A stretch of 64,000 nucleotides of DNA from Tragulus kanchil (GCA_022376925.1 JAIOJX010000030.1:172417298-172481297); one strand, 5' to 3'. Shown: positions 1-10,546, counted from the stretch's first letter. Notes: generated by a model from the sequence alone, not told the origin. A program made the numbers and translations.

Positions 1-230
1 TATTTTTAAAGTAGAAGAACAGGAAAGTGAAGGAGAGACCATCAAAACATGCTGATTTTCCAGGTGAGAAAGGCAAAGTTTAAGCAATGACTGTGGAGAC
101 TGGGATAGAGAATGTGAAGAAGGTGAGGCACTAAAATACCTATGTTGGAGAATAACAGAGAGGGCTAAACAAGGACACTGAGAATTACTGAGTGGGCACA
201 AAAGGGCCAGCTGAGTTTGACACTTATTTG

Positions 231-420
231 ATAGTACTGAGCTAGACTGGCAGTTCTCAAGGTGTGTCCATGCACCACCTAAACTGGATTCTCCCAGAGT
301 CCTTGCTAACAAATGCCGATTTATAGACCCCATTGCAGACCTAGGTAGGTCTTCTCACTAAAGTTTGTTACACTGACCTGGGAGCAGTTTCTCAGACTGT
401 CTCAGTCCCCAGAATCACCC
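231..420 (+). mobile_element. hAT-Charlie-type nonautonomous DNA transposon fragment (MER5/MER20/MER58 group)
   Basis: The text resembles the 'agttctcaa...ggtgtgtccatg...accac' end and the 'cagacctaggtagg' centre of MER5/MER20-like elements, which are ancient mammalian hAT derivatives. The family was assigned from memory, so subfamily and exact ends are uncertain. A duplicate lies at 1320-1509 within D1 copy 2. Confidence 0.5.
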
Positions 421-452
421 AGGATCTAGCTACAGTACACATATATACAGAG

Positions 453-490
453 TATGTGTGTGTATGTATATATATACATACACACACATA
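453..490. repeat. 38-bp perfect AT/GT palindrome
   Basis: Positions 453-471 (beginning tatgtgtgtgtatg) are the exact reverse complement of 472-490, with no spacer. It is built from alternating purine-pyrimidine TG/TA/CA tracts. It could extrude as a cruciform or Z-DNA-prone site, or simply be a microsatellite-derived symmetry. The same palindrome is at 1542-1579 in the duplicated copy. Confidence 0.9.
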
Positions 491-526
491 AACACAAAGT
501 CAAAAGGTTCAAAAATGGTATATACA

Positions 527-794
527 GCTTTCCTGGTGGTCCAGTGGGTAAAGAATCTGCCTTGCAGTGCAAAGGGTGCCAGTTTGATCCCTGGCCTGGG
601 AAGATTCTCACATACCGTGGAGCAGCTGGACTGATGTGTCCAACTACTGAGCTGGAGCTCTGCAGCGCATGTGCCCAGAGCTGGTGCTCTGCAACGAGGG
701 AGGCCACTGCAATGGGATGCCCACACAGGCCAAAGAAGAAAGATGGATAAAAATAGATAAATGAAAAACCAGTAGAAGAGGCCAATATTAAAAC
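527..794 (+). mobile_element. CHR-2-like tRNA-Glu-derived SINE (D1 copy 1)
   Basis: The head reads 'tttcctggtggtccagtggg' followed by a B-box-like 'gtttgatccctgg', as expected for a tRNA-derived SINE with an internal Pol III promoter. The body carries 'cagctggactgatgtgtcc' and 'gaggccac', typical of the family seen throughout this window. It is flanked by imperfect repeats of 'aaaaatggtatata' (about 511-524 and about 798-811), a likely target-site duplication. This copy has more substitutions in its last 90 bp than its duplicate. Confidence 0.85.
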
Positions 795-804
795 AAAAAA
801 AATG

Positions 805-807
<3 letters not shown>

Positions 808-846
<39 letters not shown>
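808..846. repeat. (TA)n microsatellite
   Basis: About 39 bp of uninterrupted alternating TA directly follow the SINE tail. The matching run in the duplicate is at 1897-1935, with essentially the same length. Confidence 0.95.
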
Positions 847-848
<2 letters not shown>

Positions 849-1199
849 TGGACCTTCAGCCAGATCTGAGTCAACATCCCTGGAAGGGTTCTGGGGTCTA
901 TATTGTTAATGATAGTCCCAGATATTTCTGGTGATCAGTCAAGCTTAAGAACACTGAGCTAAAGTTTAGACGTGATGGAATCTGATAAGGAGTATGAACT
1001 GTGTCATACGTGTTCATAACAGGCATTTTCATTTTACATTTTAACAGACATATAGAAAAACTGGCACGTTGGGATGTCCCACTGTTCAAACTTTAGCTCA
1101 CTCATAAACTTTTATAATCACAACTACAATAGCTTTACTAGGCTTCCTCCCCACCAAAAAAAAAAAAAACACAAAAAAACACTTACTTTTGCTTTACAG

Positions 1200-1314
1200 T
1201 CAAATTCTCCCCAAATCCCTAACCTCTGATAACAACTGATCTATTTTCCAGCTCTACAGTCTTATCCTTTAAAAAAAAAGGCATATAAATGAATCATACA
1301 AAAAAAAGAATCAT
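1200..1314 (-). mobile_element. L1 3'UTR fragment, antisense (D1 copy 1, cut by the junction)
   Basis: The text 'ataacaactgatctatttt' followed by 'ctacagtcttatcc' resembles the antisense strand of the L1M 3' UTR. It is interrupted at the D1 junction and continues only in the second copy. Confidence 0.5.
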
Positions 1315-1319
1315 ATTTG

Positions 1320-1509
1320 ATAGTACTGAGCTAGACTGGCAGTTCTCAAGGTGTGTCCATGCACCACCTAAACTGGATTCTCCCAGAGTCCTTGCTAACA
1401 AATGCCGATTTATAGACCCCATTGCAGACCTAGGTAGGTCTTCTCACTAAAGTTTGTTACACTGACCTGGGAGCAGTTTCTCAGACTGTCTCAGTCCCCA
1501 GAATCACCC
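1320..1509 (+). mobile_element. hAT-Charlie-type fragment (D1 copy 2)
   Basis: Same sequence as 231-420. Confidence 0.5.
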
Positions 1510-1615
1510 AGGATCTAGCTACAGTACACATATATACAGAGTATGTGTGTGTATGTATATATATACATACACACACATAAACACAAAGTCAAAAGGTTCA
1601 AAAATGGTATATACA

Positions 1616-1883
1616 GCTTTCCTGGTGGTCCAGTGGGTAAAGAATCTGCCTTGCAGTGCAAAGGGTGCCAGTTTGATCCCTGGCCTGGGAAGATTCTCAC
1701 ATACCGTGGAGCAGCTGGACTGATGTGTCCAACTACTGAGCTGGAGCTCTGCAGCGCATGTGCCCAGAGCTGGTGCTCTGCAACGAGGGAGGCCACTACG
1801 ATGGGAGGCCCACACAGGCCAAAGAACAAAGATGGATGAAAATAAATAAATGAAAGACCAATAGAAGTGGCCAAAAATTAAAC
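1616..1883 (+). mobile_element. CHR-2-like SINE (D1 copy 2)
   Basis: Duplicate of the SINE at 527-794. Its 3' segment (about 1798-1880) reads 'gatgggaggcccacacagg' and 'aaagaccaatagaagtggcc', matching the consensus-like text of SINEs elsewhere in the window. The first copy differs at many of these positions. Confidence 0.85.
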
Positions 1884-1893
1884 AAAAAAAATG

Positions 1894-1937
<44 letters not shown>

Positions 1938-2289
1938 TGGACCTTCAGCCAGATCTGAGTCAACATCCCTGGAAGGGTTCTGGGGTCTATATTGTTAATG
2001 ATAGTCCCAGATATTTCTGGTGATCAGTCAAGCTTAAGAACACTGAGCTAAAGTTTAGACGTGATGGAATCTGATAAGGAGTATGAACTGTGTCATACGT
2101 GTTCATAACAGGCATTTTCATTTTACATTTTTAACAGACATATAGAAAAACTGGCACGTTGGGATGTCCCACTGTTCAAACTTTAGCTCACTCATAAACT
2201 TTTATAATCACAACTACAATAGCTTTACTAGGCTTCCTCCCCACCAAAAAAAAAAAAAACACAAAAAAACACTTACTTTTGCTTTACAG

Positions 2290-2710
2290 TCAAATTCTCC
2301 CCAAATCCCTAACCTCTGATAACAACTGATCTATTTTCCAGCTCTACAGTCTTATCCTTTAAAAAAAAAGGCATATAAATGAATCATACAAAAAAAAAAA
2401 AGAATCATACAGTGTATAAGCTTTTGAGATTGACTGTTTCACTCAGTATAATGCCATTGAAATTCAGCCTAGTTGCTTTCATAAATATACTTGCTTTGTA
2501 TGCCTAGCTAGTATTCAAATATATAGGTATACCACAATTTGTTTACTCATTTACCAACTGATGGACATTTCAGTTTTTACAGTTTTTATGATTATGAAAA
2601 ATGCTTTTGTGAATACCCATGAAGACATCTGTATAAACATGAGTCTTTTATTCTTTTAGCATAAATATCCAAGAGTGAGATGTCTAGGAAAAAAAAGTGT
2701 TATTTCATTA
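2290..2710 (-). mobile_element. L1 3' end, antisense orientation
   Basis: After the D1 duplication the antisense L1 text continues: 'agaatcatacagtgtataag', 'ctgtttcactcagtataatg', 'accaactgatggacatttca' and 'aaatatccaagagtgag'. This is the reverse complement of a mammalian L1M-type 3' region. It is old and decayed, with no coding potential. Confidence 0.75.
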
Positions 2711-2950
2711 GCAAATGATTACTGAGTAGTTTTTGTGTATAAAAGCTTTCACTGTCCAGATATATAAGACATCACAAAGTTGAAAAAGATGCAAAATGCC
2801 TTTCAAAACAAAGTGGGGAATATACAGAAGAGTGAAGGAAGGGTTAAGAGGCAGGGGCTCAGGACTGAAGTCATGCCTACGGGCTGAATAGCAAAATAGT
2901 CAACCCCAAGGTTGGTGTGATCATATTAAGGGACTGCCTTCCACTTTCCT

Positions 2951-3159
2951 GGGCTTTCCTGGTAGCTTAGATGATAAAGAATCTGCCCACAATGTGGGAG
3001 ACCTGGGTTCAGTCCTTGGGTTGGGAAGATACCCTGCAGAAGGAAATAGCAATCCACTCCAGTATTCTAGTTTGGGGGAATTCCACAAACAGAGGAGCCT
3101 GGTAGGCTACAGTCAATGGGGTTGCAAAGAGTCAGACAGGACTGAGCAACTTTCACTTT
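2951..3159 (+). mobile_element. Bov-tA SINE, full-length
   Basis: It begins 'gggctttcctggtagcttag' and runs through 'gagacctgggttcagtcc', 'aatccactccagtattct', 'cagaggagcctggtaggcta' and 'gcaaagagtcagac'. It is flanked by 'cactttcctg' at about 2942-2951 and 3160-3169, a good target-site duplication. Bov-tA (a tRNA-Glu head fused to a BovB-derived tail) is ruminant-specific, so this element places the host in the Ruminantia. Confidence 0.92.
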
Positions 3160-3179
3160 CACTTTCCTGTTCTCACGGT

Positions 3180-4837
3180 CATGGCTAATACTAAAGGACT
3201 ATGCAGGCTCTAAAACAATTACAAATTTAAATAAAGTAAAAAAAATTAAAGCCTTTATGAAGACATTTTTGTTCACTGCTGTATCAAAATATTATCATAT
3301 AATCTGCAGTCAGTGAATGCTTGGTAAAGAAAGATTATATATACAATAAATATGTATCCTGGGGTTCAGAGGGTATGACTATTTTCAGAAGAGGTTGGAA
3401 GGTAACAGTGCAGGTTGTTGGTCCTTAGTGCTCTAGGAAATGAGATTAGATACACTTACATCACTTTTTATGATGGTGTGGCGATGATGGAAAACAGCTT
3501 TCCCACACGCTGGCACAGCTTTTGTCAAATGTCTCTTTGATCTCTGGCAAAGATGAGGTGGAGCTGCACCGGTCCTCCAAGTCTAGAGAATGCTTTGCTC
3601 AATTGCACATGTTAAACTGAGGACTCCATTCTGCCTTTGGGCTTCGCATGGTGACCTCATGGGGATAAAAAGAACCCTAAGTAAACGTGAAGGAGAGGTA
3701 GCTGGCAACAGGTTTGCAAAATCATGATCCACAGAGACTTGCCTCACGCCAGAAACCAGAATAATGGGCACAAACAAAGCATGGTGTTAGTGTGAGTGGA
3801 GCTCTCCATCAACAACTCAACAGAATACAGCAAATTTGTTTAGGGAGCAAGAGGGAAGGAACCATGGGCTATTAGATCTCACTCCCATACTGGAGCAAAC
3901 AAGAGAGAGTTTTAGAGTTTCCATTGGCTTTAAAAATAGGCCCAGGAACTTGTGTGTTTACACCCAGCATGCATCTGTTTTGAAACCTGCTTCAGAGTCT
4001 TTATTTTTGATAATAAAACATCTGTTTAGGAATGTTACCTTAAGAGGCATTGTACATGGAGAATAACTACTGCCAAGACTCAAACTGGTCAAGGAATAAC
4101 CTGGCTTATGGGAAATGGACGTCAAACAGCTGCTCTTGATCAAACTACTTCTGAAAAAAAAAAAAAAGATCAGGACCATTGTGCACACTGGTCAGGACCA
4201 TTAAGGATGCACAGAGGATATCTGCAAATATCATCATTGGGCTTGTTACTTGACTACAGTGAAATCCCAATCATGACCTTGGTTTCTGGTTTAGGGCAGA
4301 AGGCAGGGCCAATACAGACAGGAGGACTCTTACCAGTGCTCAATAATCTCTCAGAAAAAAGAAAAAAAAAAGATTTTCTCGCAAAGAAAACTATCAATGA
4401 AACACAGGTGTTTCTGTGTATAAAGTACTCAGTGTGATAGTCTCAGCAAAAGAGGCAATATTCAGTCATTCTAATATGGTGCTGGAGCAACCACTATTTA
4501 TTCCTTATTCTGTAATGCAACATTTCTGTGATGCTTTGTGTTTGATTCATGATCATTAAATTTCCAAGTCCCTGAGAAGCACACAGGTGCACAAATTATG
4601 TTTATCACCATTTCTGCCTGACTGATTGATACATATTTCAGATTCACTTGGAACAGCAGCTCTCCCTATCTTCCCTGCCATGTATCCCATCATATAAGAC
4701 AAAAGGTTGAGGTCATTGTGCTTCTTGCCTCTCTTCCATCCATCCACAGTCAGCTGTTGATAAGCCCCATAAACATTCCTTAGAATATTTTAAGGCAATC
4801 ACAGAACAGTGGTAAGAACAGGAGCAGTAGAAAGTTT
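3180..4837. other. No recognised gene or repeat
   Basis: Intergenic-looking sequence with A-runs at about 4145-4157 and 4360-4370. Short open frames (for example 3836-4066 + and 4108-4437 +) have no recognisable domain and overlap homopolymers. I see no splice-flanked exon structure. Parts could be decayed LTR or other repeat that I cannot place by eye. Confidence 0.5.
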
Positions 4838-4965
4838 TTATTGAGCATGTACTATATGGCCAGGCAATGATCTAAAAACTTCACAGCAGTAACCTTCACT
4901 ACAAAGCAAAGAGCTGGATAGTCCTCACCTGTGGAAAAGGACATGAGACAGATAACACACTGTTC
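4838..4965 (+). mobile_element. MIR SINE fragment
   Basis: 'ttattgagcatgtactatat' followed by 'ccaggcaatgatc', and later a tract ending near 'cagataacacac', follow the 3' half of the MIR consensus in outline. Highly diverged, as usual for MIR. Confidence 0.6.
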
Positions 4966-5828
4966 AATAAAACAGCTGGCATGTGGGAGAGTTCGACGTT
5001 CCAGGAGGAATGAGAGAAATACAGAAAATGGCAAGTAGGAGAGATTCAGGCTTTTAGTCTTCAAACCCTCTCGTTCATTAACTGCTTGTATATACCTGTG
5101 TACATTTGTGTGCACCTAAGGCATACATGTGTATAATTACATATGCAATATATGTATGTATGTATATGTGTATCACTAAATGGCTCTGGTTTTACTGTTA
5201 TGGGTAACAATCACCTCCCAGCTGAATTTACGGCCACGGTCACCTGCACTCTGAGAGAATGGGCTAGCACAGAGCTAGAGATCAAACACAGTGCTAGGGC
5301 TAGGAGGTACTACTCAGACAAGAAGCCAAAATTCCAAAGGCTTTTACTGCTAGATGAGGCTATGCAACTAGCTGTTGTTAATGAAATATAAATAAAAGGG
5401 ATACCAGCCACTTTAGAACAAGGTTTTTAACAATCAGATATATCTGCTACTCTGTTTTTCTTTTCATTATTTAGATACACTTATGATGAGCTCCTACAGA
5501 ATCTATGGGTCACATGAAAAAAGGAGCCTGAGCACCAAAATCACTACATAAGAGGAAACTGCCTACCAAAAACTATGACAGAGATGAACTCTTGTGTCCA
5601 AAGGCTGAAGTGGAGTGTTCTAGTTACTCTTGTATTTCCTGTCCCTGCACATTCAAGTAAATTCTTCACTCCAGTATCCTTACTCGTCACTCCCTACCTC
5701 TTTCACCTGCAGAGACCAGGAAACTCTTTTTTGGCCAGAGAATACATATTTTAGGCTTTGAGATCAATAAAAGTTCACTATTTCATTTTCTATTTTATTT
5801 TTATTTACCCTTTAAAAATGTAAACCCT
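4966..5828. other. No recognised gene; short TATG/TGTA-rich tract at about 5140-5172
   Basis: The open frame at 5143-5391 (+) starts in a simple-sequence TATGTA tract and shows no recognisable domain. The rest is AT-rich unique-looking sequence. Confidence 0.5.
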
Positions 5829-5830
5829 GG

Positions 5831-6161
5831 GGCTTCCCCTGGTGGTCCAGTGGGTAAGGACACCGCCTTGTAGTGCAAGGGGCGCCAGTTTGATCCCTGG
5901 CCTGGGAAGATCCCACGTGCCGCAGAGCGGCTGGACCCATATGTCCAATTACCGAGCCGGAGCTCTGGAGCGCATGTGCCCAGAGCCGGCGCTCTGCAAC
6001 GACAGACGCCACCGCGATGGGAGGCCCACATGCGCCAAAGAACAAAGACGGATGAAAATAGAGAAATGAAAGACCACTAGAAGTGGCCCGCCCGCTCCCC
6101 TCCCTCCCCAACCCGACCCCCGCCCAAAATAAATAAATAAATAAACCTTTAAAAAAAAAAA
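5831..6161 (+). mobile_element. CHR-2-like SINE, young full-length copy
   Basis: A near-consensus copy. The A-box-like 'tggtccagtgg' is at about 5843-5853, the B-box-like 'gtttgatccc' at about 5888-5897, and then the GC-rich body. The 3' part ends in a C-rich stretch (about 6087-6124) and an AAATA tail. It is flanked by a 9-bp duplication 'aaaccctgg' (5822-5830 and 6162-6170). It inserted at the 5' edge of a truncated Bov-tA fragment, so it is younger than that Bov-tA. Confidence 0.92.
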
Positions 6162-6164
6162 AAA

Positions 6165-6290
6165 CCCTGGAGAAGGGAACTGCAACCCACTCCAGTCCTC
6201 TCTCCTGGAGAATTCTATGGACAGAGGAGCCTGATGGGCTACAGTCCCTGGGGTCGCAAAGAATCAGATTGAGCGACTATGTCACTACTG
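6165..6290 (+). mobile_element. Bov-tA 3' fragment, 5'-truncated
   Basis: It starts 'cctggagaagggaactgc' and continues through 'cccactccag' and 'cagaggagcctgatgggcta' to 'atcagattgagcgac'. The tRNA-like head is missing. The adjacent CHR SINE sits exactly at its 5' boundary. Confidence 0.85.
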
Positions 6291-6805
6291 ACTGATTAAC
6301 GCTACACTAGAAATGTGAAAACAACAACAACAACAACAAAAAATCCAATCTTTCCTTGAGGACTTCATAAAAAAAGGCTGTGCCCTGGTTTTGGCCTGCA
6401 GGCCACAGTATGCCAATCCCTGACTTCAAATATTCTGTCATGTTCCAAGTTTAATTGCAATTATATTATACTGCATACCCATTTGGAAAGCTCTTTGAAC
6501 CTATGCTTCCCATTCCTCAGTAGTAAAGTTCTCTCCCCAACTTTCAGCTCCTGGCTCACGTTGGTAATGCTGATCACCCATCTTACTTTCAGTTTCCCCC
6601 TGAACAAGTCATCTCTTCATTCCCCACTGCACACAGACTTCTTGTCCCATGCCTAGACCTCCCCTGGACAATACATTTCTCAGCTTCTGCCCATTTCCAA
6701 TGCCAAGTATAGAGCTTCTCAGCCAATGTCCAGGCAACGTCTTTCTGCCTCTATAAACCATCACCAGGAAACTCCAATCCTTCTACTTTTGTTTTTCTTC
6801 TGAGT
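6291..6805. other. No recognised gene
   Basis: Contains a short (CAA)n at about 6322-6341 and pyrimidine-rich text at 6500-6780 that may be a decayed L2-like remnant. I cannot assign it confidently. Confidence 0.4.
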
Positions 6806-6952
6806 TTAAGAAAGAGAAATCCTGCATCACACTATTTTGCACCTGATTTTATTCTTGGGAATCAACTCTGTACATTATTGGTCAAGACTACAACAATGCA
6901 TGTGGCATAGCCCTTGCCTCTGAGAAATGAATGAAGGACTAGAAAAGCCAAG

Positions 6953-7163
6953 TTGTTGTTTAGTCACTAAGCTGTGTCCAACTCTTTTGAGATCCCCTGG
7001 ACTATAGCTCACCGGGCTCCTTAGTCCACAGAATTTTCCAGGAAAGACTATTAGACTGGGGTGTCATTTCCTTCTCTAGGGTATCTTTCCAACCCAGGGA
7101 TTGAACCCCACATCTCCTGTATTTCCAGGCAGATTCTTTCCTGCTAAGTCATCAGGGAAGCCC
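6953..7163 (-). mobile_element. Bov-tA SINE, antisense (D2 copy 1)
   Basis: Reverse-complement Bov-tA: 'ttgttgtttagtcactaagc' and 'gtgtccaactc' at the left and 'catcagggaagccc' (the SINE 5' end) at the right. Confidence 0.88.
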
Positions 7164-7299
7164 ACAAACACCAGGAGGCGAAGACAATACCAAGTTTTAA
7201 GTGATGACAATGGGAATCAAAGAGTAGTCTGGGAAGTATGTAAGAAACAGTTTCTCTCCTGCCTTGTTCTTGGTAATAGCTAGAGAAAAGGATAAGATG

Positions 7300-7301
<2 letters not shown>

Positions 7302-7386
<85 letters not shown>
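7302..7386. repeat. Compound (TG)n(AG)n microsatellite (D2 copy 1)
   Basis: About 28 TG units are followed directly by about 14 AG units. The duplicate at 8450-8534 has the same tract lengths. Confidence 0.95.
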
Positions 7387-7389
<3 letters not shown>

Positions 7390-7486
7390 TCTTACATACA
7401 TAGATGTCCTCGAATAAAATGAAACATTATTGATAATTATACTAGTTTCAGGAAAAGCTTGAGATTACTAACAACAGAATATATAT

Positions 7487-7810
7487 TTTTAAAGATTTAT
7501 TTATTTTATTTATTTGGGGGTGGGGTGGGTTGGGGAGGGAGGGGAGCAGACGGGCTACTTCTATTGGTCTTTCATTTGTCTATTTTCAACCATCTTTGTT
7601 CTTTGGCCCGTGTGGGCCTCCCATCGCGGTGGCCTCTGTTGTTGCAGAGCACCGGCTCTGGGCGCATGTGCTCCAGAGCTCCAGCTCGGTAATTGGACGC
7701 ATCGGTCCAGCCACTCCGCGGCACGTGGGATCTTCCCAGGCCAGAGATAGAACTGGCGCCTCTTGCACTGCAAGGCGGTGTCCTTACCCACTGGACCACC
7801 AGGGAAGCCC
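7487..7810 (-). mobile_element. CHR-2-like SINE, antisense (D2 copy 1)
   Basis: Reverse orientation. The TTTATTT tail and G-rich stretch are at the left (7495-7545), and the head 'ggaccaccagggaagccc' ends at 7810. It is close to consensus, with long stop-free stretches on both strands that reflect low divergence and not a gene. Confidence 0.92.
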
Positions 7811-8100
7811 GGACTTAACTGATTTTAATCAATGTAAAAATCATTAAAGAATTATTAAGAATTCATTAATAATTATTATTATTAGGATCAACTTAAAGGT
7901 AATCAGTTCGCACTTCTTCCTGGCAGTAAACTAACCAAAAATTATTACCTGGATTAAGAAAGAGAAATCCTGCATCACACTATTTTGCACCTGATTTTAT
8001 TCTTGGGAATCAACTCTGTACATTATTGGTCAAGACTACAACAATGCATGTGGCATAGCCCTTGCCTCTGAGAAATGAATGAAGGACTAGAAAAGCCAAG

Positions 8101-8311
8101 TTGTTGTTTAGTCACTAAGCTGTGTCCAACTCTTTTGAGATCCCCTGGACTATAGCTCACCGGGCTCCTTAGTCCACAGAATTTTCCAGGAAAGACTATT
8201 AGACTGGGGTGTCATTTCCTTCTCTAGGGTATCTTTCCAACCCAGGGATTGAACCCCACATCTCCTGTATTTCCAGGCAGATTCTTTCCTGCTAAGTCAT
8301 CAGGGAAGCCC
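8101..8311 (-). mobile_element. Bov-tA SINE, antisense (D2 copy 2)
   Basis: Exact duplicate of 6953-7163. Confidence 0.88.
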
Positions 8312-8447
8312 ACAAACACCAGGAGGCGAAGACAATACCAAGTTTTAAGTGATGACAATGGGAATCAAAGAGTAGTCTGGGAAGTATGTAAGAAACAGTT
8401 TCTCTCCTGCCTTGTTCTTGGTAATAGCTAGAGAAAAGGATAAGATG

Positions 8448-8449
<2 letters not shown>

Positions 8450-8534
<85 letters not shown>
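8450..8534. repeat. Compound (TG)n(AG)n microsatellite (D2 copy 2)
   Basis: Same length and composition as the tract at 7302-7386. Confidence 0.95.
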
Positions 8535-8537
<3 letters not shown>

Positions 8538-8634
8538 TCTTACATACATAGATGTCCTCGAATAAAATGAAACATTATTGATAATTATACTAGTTTCAGG
8601 AAAAGCTTGAGATTACTAACAACAGAATATATAT

Positions 8635-8958
8635 TTTTAAAGATTTATTTATTTTATTTATTTGGGGGTGGGGTGGGTTGGGGAGGGAGGGGAGCAGACG
8701 GGCTACTTCTATTGGTCTTTCATTTGTCTATTTTCAACCATCTTTGTTCTTTGGCCCGTGTGGGCCTCCCATCGCGGTGGCCTCTGTTGTTGCAGAGCAC
8801 CGGCTCTGGGCGCATGTGCTCCAGAGCTCCAGCTCGGTAATTGGACGCATCGGTCCAGCCACTCCGCGGCACGTGGGATCTTCCCAGGCCAGAGATAGAA
8901 CTGGCGCCTCTTGCACTGCAAGGCGGTGTCCTTACCCACTGGACCACCAGGGAAGCCC
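8635..8958 (-). mobile_element. CHR-2-like SINE, antisense (D2 copy 2)
   Basis: Exact duplicate of 7487-7810. Confidence 0.92.
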
Positions 8959-9158
8959 GGACTTAACTGATTTTAATCAATGTAAAAATCATTAAAGAAT
9001 TATTAAGAATTCATTAATAATTATTATTATTAGGATCAACTTAAAGGTAATCAGTTCGCACTTCTTCCTGGCAGTAAACTAACCAAAAATTATTACCTGG
9101 ATTCTCATACAAGGACAAATAAAATGTTCATATGTAATATTAAAAACATTAACCCTAG

Positions 9159-9444
9159 GGCTTCCCTGGTGGTCCAATAGGTAAGGACACCACTTTACAG
9201 TTGAATGGGCACCAGTTCGATTTCTGGCCTTGGAAGATAACCACGTGCTATGGTGTGGCTGGACCAATGTGTCCAACTACTGAGTCAGTGCTCTGGAGCA
9301 CATGCGCCCAGAGCCAGTGCTCTGCAATGACAGAGGCCACTGTGATGGGAGGCCCACACAGGCCAACAGGCCAACGAACAAAGATGGATGGAAATAAATA
9401 AATGGAAGACCAATACAGAAGTAGCCCCCCTATCCCCCCCCAAA
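9159..9444 (+). mobile_element. CHR-2-like SINE, more diverged copy
   Basis: Perfect 11-bp target-site duplication 'attaaccctag' at 9148-9158 and 9445-9455. The head reads 'gcttccctggtggtccaata', with several substitutions in the B-box region and body (for example 'cactttacagttgaatggg'). There is also a small internal duplication, 'aggccaacaggccaac', near 9360. It is probably an older member of the family. Confidence 0.92.
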
Positions 9445-9455
9445 ATTAACCCTAG

Positions 9456-10020
9456 AATAAGGCATAATTTTGAAGCACATATCTCTACTTGGATTTCTTA
9501 AGAAAACAAACTAACAAACAAAAAATGCACATGTTTCTTTCATGTGAGTTCCTGTTGACTTAAACCGATGGGAGGTTACAGCAAAAAAGAGAAACACAAA
9601 ATTTGAAACATGGATGATTATTTAACCTGTTACTCTGCCTCTGCATTTTACTGAACATCAACAGATCTAGGCAGGCTTCAGGCAGGAGCTAAGTGGCTGC
9701 TTTTCTAAGAGTCAGTTCACTGCAAAATGACTAGAAAACAGGCTTTGTCTCCTGATGTACAAAACACACATCCTGCTCCAGCAGAAACCAGAAAAATTTT
9801 GTTAGGAAAACTGAAGATCTTGACCTGCAAGTTTTGGTTAGACACATTACTTCAACCTGAAGAAGAGTGAGAAAGGGCAGGCCAACACTGTCCTCAGAGA
9901 CATAATCTGCTCAATTTCCTGGCAAGGTATTTGGCTCTTGTCCCAGGGATATTAGTGTTGGCATGTTTTGGAAACTGAAGGGTAGGTGCCCCAGTCATAA
10001 AGGGCAGGTGCATCAGTCAT
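9456..10020. other. No recognised gene or repeat
   Basis: Unique-looking AT-rich sequence without a long open frame. Confidence 0.5.
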
Positions 10021-10200
10021 AATGCACTGGGTCTCATATGTTGGTATGCATCAAATTTCCTAGGGAGTTTGGTAAAACAGATTACTGAGCCCCATTCCCA
10101 TAGTCCCTAAGCTAGTGGGAGAGACATGAAGCCCAAGAATCTGCCAGTCTCACAGGACATCAGGTGAGACAGATGCTCTGGGACCATATCTGAGACCTAT
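10021..10200 (+). mobile_element. MER5-like hAT-Charlie fragment
   Basis: 'gcatcaaatttcctaggga', 'acagattactgagccccatt' and 'aagaatctgccagtc' follow the MER5A/MER5B pattern (cacctggggagc, agattcctgggcccca). Diverged. Confidence 0.6.
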
Positions 10201-10250
10201 CTCAAGAGAGGATGCCTGGACAGCATCTCCTATGAACCAGTACTGCTTTT

Positions 10251-10546
10251 ATACACTTTTTTTGGTAGAGTGGGGGGAACGGGGCGGGCAGGCCACTTCT
10301 ATTGGTCTTTCATTTCTCTATTTTCATCCATCTTTGTTTTTTGGCGCATGTGGGCCTCCCATCGCAGTGGCCTCTGTTGTCGCAGAGCACCACTCTGGAC
10401 GCATGCGCTCCAGAGCTCCAGCTCGGTAATTGGACACATCGGTCCAGCCGCTCCGCGGCACGTGGGATCTTCCCAGGCCAGGGATGGAACCAACACCCCC
10501 TGCACTGCAAGGCGGTGTCCTTACCCACTGGACCACCAGGGAAGCC
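10251..10546 (-). mobile_element. CHR-2-like SINE, antisense, with 14-bp target duplication
   Basis: Flanked by perfect 'ccagtactgctttt' at 10237-10250 and 10547-10560. The tail side (left) lacks a long A-rich run; the head 'ccaccagggaagcc' is at the right. Close to consensus, with a small deletion in the body near 10388-10396. Confidence 0.94.

Larger units (their letters stand above)
226..2408. repeat. D1: head-to-tail duplication, copies 226-1314 and 1315-2408
   Basis: Two directly adjacent copies of 1089 and 1094 bp. Each carries a hAT-like fragment, a 38-bp palindrome, a CHR SINE, a (TA)n run and the start of an antisense L1. Most of the unit is identical. A cluster of substitutions lies in the 3' part of the SINE (709-790 against 1798-1879), and the A-run near the unit end is longer in copy 2. 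That copy-2 SINE segment is closer to the other SINEs of the window than the copy-1 segment is. Confidence 0.95.
6806..9101. repeat. D2: head-to-tail duplication, copies 6806-7953 and 7954-9101
   Basis: Both copies are 1148 bp and I noticed no difference between them, even in the long TG/AG microsatellite. Such tracts mutate fast, so identical lengths argue against an old duplication. The two copies abut with a two-base overlap of context (ga/tt). Confidence 0.96.

Noticed and set aside
5831..5905. tRNA gene at the SINE head
   Set aside because: A- and B-box-like motifs are present, but the sequence continues into a SINE body and tail and lacks a proper acceptor stem. The same holds for the other CHR and Bov-tA heads.
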